Assembly: GCA_942490855.1 (NCBI GenBank)
Contig: CALNYS010000005.1
Location: 372,001-436,000, forward strand
DNA: 64,000 bases
Source of the DNA: CALNYS01 sp942490855
Lineage (GTDB): Bacteria; Planctomycetota; Phycisphaerae; Phycisphaerales; UBA1924
Direction of reading: 5' to 3'
Positions 57,783 to 64,000 of this stretch are shown here, piece after piece. Positions within the stretch are counted from its first letter, which is position 1. Each line of letters begins with the position of its first letter. Made by a program: the position numbers and the translations under genes. The notes under the pieces were generated by a model. The model had not been told where the DNA came from, searched no databases, and worked only from the letters and a program-made list of their open reading frames with translations.

Positions 57783-58920
57783 ATGCACTACGACGCACAC
57801 CAACCGGTCATCAGCGACCTCGAGGCGCGGATTTTGACGATCCGCGACTCTCTTTGACTACGACGGCAAATCCAAACGGTTGCATGAACTAGAGCAGAAG
57901 ATGGGAGACGCGGGATTCTGGGACGACCAGAAGGCCGCCAACGCCGTCGTCTCCGAGCTCAAGCTCATCAAAGCCCAGATCGAACCCGTCACCGCCTTCC
58001 AGCTCGAGCTCGAGGACGCCGTGGTCGGCTACGAGCTCGCCAAGGAGGCCGGGGACAACGACCTGCTGGTCGAAGCCGACGAGTCCCTCTTCCGCCTCAG
58101 CTCCCGGATGGACGCGATCGAGCTCCGCTCCCTGCTCTCGGGGCCCCACGACCACCGCGACTGCTTCTTCACCATCTCCGCGGGCGACGGCGGCACCGAG
58201 GCCAACGACTGGGCCGAGATGCTCTTCCGCATGTACCTCAAGTTCTTCGACAAGGCACACGCCGACTGGAAGATCGAAGAGCTCTCCCTCCAGCACGGCA
58301 TCGAGGTCGGCCTCGACTCCGTCACCCTCCACGTCAGGGGCCCCTACGCCTTCGGGTACCTCGGCTGCGAGCGCGGCACCCACCGCCTCGCCCGCGTCTC
58401 CCCCTTCAACGCCCAGGGCAAACGACAGACCTCCTTCGCGACCGTCGACGTCATCCCCGAGTTCGAAGAGACCGCCCTCGAGATCCCCGAGACCGAACTC
58501 GAGTTCACCTTCTTCGCGCGCTCCTCCGGCCCCGGCGGGCAGAACGTCAACAAGGTCGCCTCGGCCTGCCGCGTGGTCCACAAGCCCACCGGGCTCATGG
58601 TCGTGTCGTCCACCCACCGCGATCAGTTCCAGAACAAGCGCCAGGCCATGGCGATCCTCCAGGCCAAGCTCGAACAGATCGAACAGGAACGACGCGACGC
58701 CGAGATCTCCGCGGCCTCGGGCGGCAAGCTCGAGCACAAGGGCTGGGGCGCCCAGATCCGCTCCTACGTCCTCTACGACAACCGCGTCAAAGACCACCGC
58801 ACCAACCTCGAGGCCAACCCCCAGACAGTCCTCGACGGCGAGGTCCAGCAGTTCATCGACGCCGAGCTCCAGCGCAAACGCAAGGGCCTCTCCGCCAAAG
58901 CCAAGGCGCAGCAGACCTAA
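57783..58920 (+). CDS. prfB: Peptide chain release factor 2 with programmed +1 frameshift
   Basis: RF2 releases peptides at UGA and UAA. ATG 57783 starts the short first frame, which reads through IRDSL to CTT TGA C at 57852-57858, the classical autoregulatory shift site. Slipping +1 gives DYDGKSKRLHELEQKMGDAG and continues to 58920, for 378 residues. The anticodon-like SPF is in RVSPFNAQGKRQ and the hydrolysis motif GGQ in SSGPGGQNVNKVAS. Low RF2 favours the shift at its own UGA, so the gene regulates itself. No AGGGGG-like stimulator is visible just before the site, unlike the E. coli gene. Confidence 0.96.
57852..57858 (+). promoter_or_regulatory. prfB programmed +1 frameshift site (CTT TGA C)
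   Basis: In-frame UGA at 57855-57857 preceded by CTT and followed by C, identical to the universal RF2 recoding heptamer. The first frame stops here; the second begins with Asp-Tyr-Asp as in other RF2 proteins. Confidence 0.93.
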
Positions 58921-58928
58921 CTCTCCCC

Positions 58929-58947
58929 CCTCTCCCACAGGGAGAGG
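58929..58947. repeat. REP-like palindrome, copy 1
   Basis: CCTCTCCC (58929-58936) pairs with GGGAGAGG (58940-58947), followed by a GGGGTGAGGGG tag. It begins 9 nt after the prfB stop and could act as its terminator, though without a U-tract. Confidence 0.7.
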
Positions 58948-58998
58948 ACCGGGGTGAGGGGCCGAACCACAAGCGAGCGCCGCGAGCATCCGTCTCCA

Positions 58999-59026
58999 CC
59001 CTCTCCCCATTCCGATGGGGAGAGGG
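58999..59026. repeat. REP-like palindrome, copy 2
   Basis: CCCTCTCCCCAT (58999-59010) pairs with ATGGGGAGAGGG (59015-59026), a perfect 12-bp stem with a 4-nt loop, followed by GGGTGAGGGG as in copy 1, same orientation. Confidence 0.75.
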
Positions 59027-59115
59027 CAGGGTGAGGGGCTCCCACATCTACCAGTCTGAGTGTGAAGGAATCGCTCGCTGCGCTCGCGGGTCTGCGCCTC
59101 AACCCCTCACCCCAA

Positions 59116-59144
59116 CCCTCTCCCCTTGAAACAAGGGGAGAGGG
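59116..59144. repeat. REP-like palindrome, copy 3 (inverted)
   Basis: CCCTCTCCCCTTG (59116-59128) pairs with CAAGGGGAGAGGG (59132-59144) around AAA. The tag CCCCTCACCCC precedes it, so this copy is in the opposite orientation to copies 1 and 2. Confidence 0.75.
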
Positions 59145-59205
59145 AGCCGGCCGCTGCCCGCGATGACCGCGATGGTTTTCTGCCCCCGCGCAGTACCATC
59201 CCCCC

Positions 59206-60385
59206 ATGCCCACCTCTAAACGCCTCGCGACCATCCCCCCCTTCGTCTTCACCGCCCTCGACGCTCAGCGCAAGGCGCTCGAAGCCGCTGGGCACGACGT
59301 CATCAACCTCTCGGTGGGCGACCCGGACATGGGCGCGCCGCAGTTCGTCGTGGACGCGCTCACCAGCGCCGCCGCCGACCCCGCGAACCACCACTACAAC
59401 TACGGGCGCGGCAGACCCGAGCTGCTCGAAGCATGCGGCGAGTTCATGCAGCGCCGCTTCGGCGTGACGGTGGACCCCGCGCAGCACATCCAGATCCTCG
59501 TCGGTTCCAAGGAAGGGCTCGCGCACCTCCCGCTGGGCGTCAGCGACCCGGGCGACCGGATGCTCTTCCCCGACCCCTGCTACCCCGTCTACCGCAACGC
59601 CGCGCTGTACACGGGCATGGTCCCCGCGCCCGTCGCGCTCCGTGAATCCAACGGCTGGATGATGGACTTCGACGCGATCGACCCCGCCGGCGCCTCGCTG
59701 CTGCTCGTCAACCACCCGGGCAACCCCACCGCGGCGACCGCGCCCGTCGAGTTCTTCGACCGCGCCGCGCGGTTCGCCACGACGAACAACCTCACGCTCG
59801 TCTCCGACCAGGCGTACTCCGAGATCTACTTCGACGAGGCCGACCGACCGCCCTCGCTCTGGCAAGCGCCCAGCGCCGACATCAACGCGACGCCCGCCGT
59901 CGAGTTCCACTCCCTCTCCAAGACGTTCTGCATGACCGGCTGGCGCATCGCCTTCGCGGTCGGACACCCCGACGTCATCAGCGCGCTCGCCCGCGTCAAG
60001 GCGACGCACGACTCGGGCGTCTTCGCGCCGATCCAGCTCGCGGGCGCCGAGGCCCTGCGCCGCTACGACGACCCCGCGGTCGCCGAGTACCGGCGCGTCT
60101 ACGAGGCCCGGCGCGACACGCTCGTCCCCGCGCTCAACGAGGCTCGGGCTCATCACGCCCTCGCCCAAAGCAGGTTTCTTCGCGTGGGGCAAGGTCCCCG
60201 CGAACACGACCTCCGCCGAGTTCGCCACCCGCTGCCTCGACGAGGCACGCGTGGTCCTCGTCCCGGGCTCGGCGTTCGGCGACCCCGGCGAGGGCTACTT
60301 CCGCGTCGCGCTCACCGTCGGCGAGGACCGCCTGCGCGAAGCCGCCGAGCGCCTCGCGCGCGTTTGTGATGGCGTGCGGGCTTAA
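59206..60385 (+). CDS. Class I/II aminotransferase (LL-diaminopimelate aminotransferase-like), one frameshift
   Basis: A PLP-dependent aminotransferase of about 392 residues after correction. Motifs are LSVGDPDMGAP, YNYGRGRPELLEA, LVGSKEGLAHLPL, LFPDPCYPVYRNAAL, LLLVNHPGNPTAATAP, VSDQAYSEIYFDE and Schiff-base Lys239 in FHSLSKTFCMTGWRIAFAVG. Sequence pattern is closest to the DapL/MJ1391-type group that makes LL-diaminopimelate for peptidoglycan and lysine, but alanine or glutamate types remain possible. The frame breaks at about 60145 (one extra C in GGCTCGGGC); removing it gives NEAGLITPSPKAGFFAWGK and VVLVPGSAFGDPGEGYFRVA, ending at 60385. Confidence 0.85.
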
Positions 60386-61674
60386 CCGCCGCTCCACGCC
60401 GCGAGGAGCAGCTGCAGATCGCTCGCCCCCGTCGCGCCGTCACCGTCGAGATCGGTCTCCCCCGGCGCCCCCCACGCCGCAAGCAGCGCGGCGAGATCCA
60501 TCGAATCAACGCGCCCGCTCTGGTCGAAATCCGCCGGCGCCATCGGGGGCGTAAGAAGCCACACCGCGCCGGCGTCGCTCGCCGTTGAGTCGTCCTTGGG
60601 CGCCCCCGCCGCGAGCAGCCCGCCGCCCATCGCGACCGCCTGACCCACCCGATCGCCGGCGCCGCCGACGGCGTGCTTCGCCAGCTGCGCTCCCGTTTCA
60701 AGATCGAACACGTACGCCGTGCCCGCGCGCGTTCCCGCCTCGTCGTCCCTCGGCGCCCCCACCGCGAGCAGCGAACCGAACGCGGCCACCGCGTCCCCGA
60801 AGCCCGCCCCGCCCGGCGATCCCTCCGCGACGAGCTTGTGCCGTCGATTGAGCGTGGCGCGATCAAAGACGTACACCGCCCCGGTTCCGTCGGCGTCCCC
60901 CGGCGCCCCCACCACGATCGCGCTGTCGGTGAGGGCCACGCTCGCGCCAAAGAGCGACATCGCCGCCCCGCTGTCGGGCTCGAGGAGCGCCGTCTCCCCG
61001 CCGGTCTCGACATCAAAGAGGTAGACCCCGCCAGCAAAATACCCTTGCCCGTTCAACGCAACGGCGCCGATCGCCGCGACCGAACCATCCAACGCGACCG
61101 CGACCCCGAAGCTGTCGCCCGTATCCCCAGCGCCCACATCGAGCGTGCGCACGAAAGCGCCCGTCTCCGCATCGAAGAGGTACGCCTCGCCGATCGTAAA
61201 CGCCTCGTCGTCGACAAAGCGTTGCGTGCACGCGAGCACGTAGCCCTCGTCGATCGCGACAGACGCCCCGAACCGTCCCATCGGCGGGCCGTCCTCCAGC
61301 AGCAGCTTCGCGCGCTGCGCGCCGCTCGCCGCGTCGTAGAGATACACCGCGCCCGCGAGCGTCCCGCGCTCACCATCGTGCGGCGCGCCGACCGCGATCG
61401 CTCCGGGCGACGTCGCGACACTCCACCCAAAGCGCGAGCCCGGGGCCGGGACATCTGGCGACAACGGCGAGATCGCCGACGCTTCATCCGCATCGAAGAC
61501 GAGCACGCGCTGGTCGTCGCTCAGCGCCCCAACGACGAGCCGCGTCCCGGTGCTCGCGAGGGCGCGCCCGAAGTCATCAAACGCCGTCCCCGCCGGATCC
61601 AGCACCCGCGTCGGCTCGGCGCCAAAAGCCAACGCGACGGCCGCGAGAAAGCAATACGCGTGCGTGCTGTGCAT
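60382..61674 (-). CDS. Exported FG-GAP-like repeat protein with C-terminal dockerin-like pair
   Basis: A 430-residue exported protein with leader MHSTHAYCFLAAVALAFGAE. Six or seven blade-like repeats of the form FGxSVA...VGAP...AGAVYLYD follow, for example FGWSVATSPGAIAVGAPHDG and FGASVALTDSAIVVGAPGD, the integrin-alpha/FG-GAP pattern that forms a beta-propeller. The end is a dockerin-like pair, FDQSGRVDSMDLAALLAAWG with LDGDGATGASDLQLLLAAWS. The stop overlaps the aminotransferase stop by 4 nt. Surface display or adhesion is likely; no enzyme motif. Confidence 0.8.
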   Translation of the reverse strand: MHSTHAYCFLAAVALAFGAEPTRVLDPAGTAFDDFGRALASTGTRLVVGALSDDQRVLVFDADEASAISPLSPDVPAPGSRFGWSVATSPGAIAVGAPHDGERGTLAGAVYLYDAASGAQRAKLLLEDGPPMGRFGASVAIDEGYVLACTQRFVDDEAFTIGEAYLFDAETGAFVRTLDVGAGDTGDSFGVAVALDGSVAAIGAVALNGQGYFAGGVYLFDVETGGETALLEPDSGAAMSLFGASVALTDSAIVVGAPGDADGTGAVYVFDRATLNRRHKLVAEGSPGGAGFGDAVAAFGSLLAVGAPRDDEAGTRAGTAYVFDLETGAQLAKHAVGGAGDRVGQAVAMGGGLLAAGAPKDDSTASDAGAVWLLTPPMAPADFDQSGRVDSMDLAALLAAWGAPGETDLDGDGATGASDLQLLLAAWSGG

Positions 61675-61776
61675 CGTCGCCTCCGAGTCCGCCCGAGTGT
61701 ACCCCCGTGGGCGCTCTGAACCCGCTGCAATTCTCTCGGTTCAGCGACGCGCTCGCGCTGCGGGCCCCGACGCCGA

Positions 61777-62642
61777 TCAGCGCGACGCGGGCTCGTCGAG
61801 CGCGCCGAGTAACCCCGCGATCTCTCGCGCCGCACCCGCCATGCTGGTGCTCGGCAGCAGCCCGTCGGGGTCAACCACAAAGAGCACCCGGTGGTCCGCC
61901 GCCGCCCGGAGCCCCAGTCGCTCCAGCGGCTCGCGCAGCCGACGCCGCTCCTGCTCGTCCGCCCCCGGCGCGAAGAAGACAACCGTGTCCGGGTCGAGGC
62001 GGCGCAGGTCCTCGGGGTCCATCGCGATGAACGCCGCGCCGTCGTCGGGCACGCAGTCCGCGCCGAGGCGCTCGATCATCTCATGCGTGAACGAACCGGG
62101 CCCCGCGACCCCCAGCGGGCTGACCCCGTAGAGCGCGCCACGACGCGTCCGGCGCGCGCGCCGACGCCGTCTCGCTCCGCCAGCGCCGACCCGAGTTCCT
62201 CGACCAGCCCGCGGGCCCGAGCGTGCGAGCCCTCGTCGCCGCAGAACGCCGCGACCGCGTCCACCGCGCCCGCGATCTCGTCCAGCGTCAGCATCTCCAC
62301 GTTCGCCAGCTCCCACCCCTCGCCCCGGGCCATCGCCGTCAGACGCTCGGGCAGCGGGCGGTCCCCCCACTGCAGCAGCACGTGCGTGGGGCGGAGGCGA
62401 CGGAGCCGCTCGTAGTCGATGCCCGCCTGGTCCCCCACGCTCGGGGCGTCCGGGAACCCGTCGTCCCAGGCGTGACGCCCCACGACAAGGGGGGCGAGCC
62501 CGAGGTCGCGCACGATCCGCCCCAGCGCCGGGCTGACGACGACCAGCCGCGTCCCGCCCGTCTCAGGCGGGGCGGCACGCTCGGCGCACGAGAAAAACCC
62601 GGAAAAGACGCAGAGCAGGACCAGAACTGTGACGCGGCGCAT
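61777..62642 (-). CDS. Iron-chelate/B12-type substrate-binding lipoprotein, one frameshift
   Basis: A periplasmic binding protein of the BtuF/FepB type. The leader VLLCVFSGFFSCAERAAPPE has a lipobox-like Cys at about residue 19. The N-terminal lobe has LVVVSPALGRIVRDLGLAPL, VVGRHAWDDGFPDAPSVGD and the family phrase YERLRRLRPTHVLLQ. The frame breaks near 62140 in GTGGCGCGCTCTAC; removing one GC pair gives VVALYGVSPLGVAGPGSFTH followed by MIERLGAD, then DLRRLDPDTVVFFAPGADEQ to the stop at 61777 (about 287 residues). It is the only candidate partner in this window for the permease/ATPase pair 38 kb away. Confidence 0.82.
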
Positions 62643-62686
62643 CTATGCTCATTGTGCCCGAAACCCGCCGCCACGGAGACCTACGC

Positions 62687-63496
62687 ATGGGCGTGTTCAA
62701 AAAGATCAGATCCGCGATGGGCCTCGAGAAGAACGAGGCCGCCGCCGTTGACGATTCGCCCCGCCCCGCCGAGCCGCGGGACCTCGGCCCCGGGCGGTTG
62801 CTCGCCCAGGCCGTCGCGCCGCGCGAGCCCGTCGCGATCGACATCACACACGTGGACCACGACCACGACCCCGCGGCCCCGAAGTCCCCCGGCGACTCGA
62901 CCATCGACTTCGACGGCGAGGGCGTCGAGGGCACGGACGAGAAGCGCCTCTCGGCCAAGAAAGCCAAGCAGGAGCTCATCACCGAGCTCCAGAAGAACTA
63001 CAAGGAAGTGCTCGAGCTGGTCCGGCGCGTGCAGACGCACCTCGACGAGCAGGAAACCCGCTCGGCGCGACTGATGGAGATCGTCGAGCGCGTCCCCGAG
63101 GCCCTCGACCGCATCCCCGAGCAGCGCGAGCAGACCGAGCGCCTCATCACCGCCGTCGAGACCCTCGGCGAAACCACCGGCGCCCACCGCGACGTCTCCC
63201 AGCAGAGCCTGCGCGAGCTGGTCAAGGCCAACGAGCAGCTCACCCAGACCGCGCGCTCTGAGAACGAACTCGTCGCGACGATGGGCGAGTTCAAAGACGC
63301 CGCGCAGGGCATCGCCGATCAGAACGACCGCACCGCGACCGCCGTCAAGGACCTCGCCACGAGCTCCTCCGCCCGCGACAAACGGCTCGAGGACGCGATC
63401 GCAGACGGGCGCAAGTGGCTGATCATCGGCATCTCCGTGACGGCCGCGGCCGCCGCCGTCGCCATCATCATCTCGGCGATCGCGCTGGCTTCGTAA
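62687..63496 (+). CDS. Coiled-coil protein with C-terminal membrane anchor
   Basis: A 269-residue protein with no family I recognise. The N-terminus is basic (GVFKKIRSAMGLEKNE), an acidic/Pro linker follows (about 25-90, with HVDHDHDPAAP), then a long helical region (about 95-235) with heptad-like ELQKNYKEVLELVRRVQTHL, QREQTERLITAVETLGETT and SQQSLRELVKANEQL. The C-terminus is one helix (about 245-267, WLIIGISVTAAAAAVAIIIS), i.e. a tail anchor with the body in the cytoplasm. ATG 62687 follows GGAGA and gives a better N-terminus than the ATG at 62645. Chemoreceptor-like helices are suggested, but signature hairpin residues are absent. Confidence 0.7.
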   Translation: MGVFKKIRSAMGLEKNEAAAVDDSPRPAEPRDLGPGRLLAQAVAPREPVAIDITHVDHDHDPAAPKSPGDSTIDFDGEGVEGTDEKRLSAKKAKQELITELQKNYKEVLELVRRVQTHLDEQETRSARLMEIVERVPEALDRIPEQREQTERLITAVETLGETTGAHRDVSQQSLRELVKANEQLTQTARSENELVATMGEFKDAAQGIADQNDRTATAVKDLATSSSARDKRLEDAIADGRKWLIIGISVTAAAAAVAIIISAIALAS

Positions 63497-64000
63497 GAAC
63501 CGACGCCGCGTTCGTCGTCAAACAAACCAGCCCGGCGCGCACGCTCTTGGCGTGCAGCGCCAGAGGCCACGTCCGGTCCGACGCGACCGCCCCCGCCCCG
63601 CGCTTCGCCTCCGCTTCGATCGCTTCCCGTCGCAGCGCCTCGATCTCCGCCGCGCGCTCCTCGCGGACGCGCGCGAGCAGCGCCTGCATCTTGGCAAAGA
63701 GCGCCGAGGCGTCGCCGCCGCCCTCGCGCGTCTCCCGGATCCGCTCGACCAGCACGCGCTTCTGCGCCGCGGCCGCGTCGTCGCCCAGCATCGCCGGGTC
63801 GTGACGCGCCGCGTGTGCGCGCCACGCGGCGCGATCGATGGCGCTGTCGTCCGCGGCGAGATGCTCCAGCGGAAGCGTGCGCGTCGCGCTCGCGACGATC
63901 ATCGGCGCCAGCCCCGTCTCGCCCAGCCAGCGCCGGGCCCAGTCTTCCATCACCGGGTCGTACGCGCCGCCTCCGAAGCCGTGGATGAACACCTCGCACA
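63468..64000 (-). CDS. C-terminal part of an unrecognised protein (5' part beyond window)
   Basis: The frame is open through the right edge, so the start lies outside the window; about 177 residues are visible. The first visible part, FIHGFGGGAYDPVMEDWARR followed by WLGETGLAPMIVASATRTLP, looks like a segment I recall from planctomycete conserved proteins (FIHGIGGxxYDxxTD), function unknown to me. The rest is helical and charged (RETREGGGDASALFAKMQAL, RREAIEAEAKRG). The last 29 nt overlap the tail of the convergent coiled-coil gene. Confidence 0.55.
   Translation of the reverse strand, partial: CEVFIHGFGGGAYDPVMEDWARRWLGETGLAPMIVASATRTLPLEHLAADDSAIDRAAWRAHAARHDPAMLGDDAAAAQKRVLVERIRETREGGGDASALFAKMQALLARVREERAAEIEALRREAIEAEAKRGAGAVASDRTWPLALHAKSVRAGLVCLTTNAASVLTKPARSPR

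Noticed and set aside
58921..59150. CRISPR array
   Set aside because: Only three hairpin copies, unequal spacing and one inverted; this is a palindromic repeat cluster.

Overview
The window is a gene-dense, very GC-rich chromosomal segment that looks like a planctomycete, most likely class Phycisphaerae. The evidence is a set of secreted proteins ending in dockerin-like EF-hand pairs, exported proteins with PEP-CTERM-like tails (hydrophobic stretch followed by RRR), a B12-dependent (class II) ribonucleotide reductase, a lipid A gene (LpxI, hence an outer membrane), a fused SecDF, and an ECF sigma/anti-sigma pair. This assignment rests on gene content and is inference. I see no tRNA, rRNA, CRISPR array, insertion sequence or prophage.

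Layout. 1-3.0 kb: thiamine-phosphate kinase (cut by the left edge), an AXE1-type esterase and a thiolase. 3.2-4.3 kb: an exported PEP-CTERM-like protein and a terminator zone. 4.3-9.7 kb (minus strand): dcd, a lysine-rich H1-like protein, an AT-richer membrane protein of unknown role and the class II RNR gene nrdJ, i.e. two deoxynucleotide genes flanking an atypical island. 10-14 kb: PcrA/UvrD helicase and an exported amidohydrolase. 14.1-19.3 kb (minus): pyruvate dehydrogenase genes pdhA-pdhB, a hypothetical gene, a TlpA-like redoxin and the E2 gene pdhC. 19.4-22.3 kb: a large dockerin-bearing surface protein. 22.5-27.9 kb (plus): an Fe/B12-type ABC permease and ATPase, a membrane-anchored protein, a Pro-peptidase, accB and accC. 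27.9-30.0 kb (minus): LOG-family protein, lpxI and tlyA, tightly coupled. 30.0-33.3 kb: threonine ammonia-lyase, a saccharopine dehydrogenase-like enzyme and elbB. 33.4-39.3 kb: a FlgI-like/HEAT lipoprotein and SMC. 39.3-49.4 kb (minus): sensor kinase, tgt, yajC, secDF, a LysM protein, isocitrate dehydrogenase, an alpha/beta hydrolase and a HAF-repeat exported protein. 49.4-52.6 kb (minus): rpsO, pnp and a cold-shock protein. 52.7-57.7 kb: an aspartate-type aminotransferase, then (minus) a dockerin protein, an STN-like exported protein, an ECF sigma factor and its putative anti-sigma factor. 57.8-64 kb: prfB with its programmed frameshift, a second aminotransferase, an FG-GAP/dockerin protein, a metal/B12-type binding lipoprotein, a coiled-coil tail-anchored protein and an edge-truncated unknown.

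Two window-wide features deserve attention. First, eight conserved genes (nrdJ, tlpA-like, the ABC ATPase, the LOG protein, smc, the histidine kinase, an aminotransferase and the binding protein) each carry one reading-frame break. Every break fits an inserted 1 nt or a GC-type 2 nt, which points to consensus indel errors more than to biology; prfB is the only clear programmed shift. Second, the most unusual biology is the FlgI-like P-ring domain fused to HEAT repeats with no flagellar neighbours, the low-GC island between nrdJ and dcd, and the STN/ECF/anti-sigma module next to a surface protein. Many genes are joined by ATGA or GTGA overlaps, so most blocks are probably operons.
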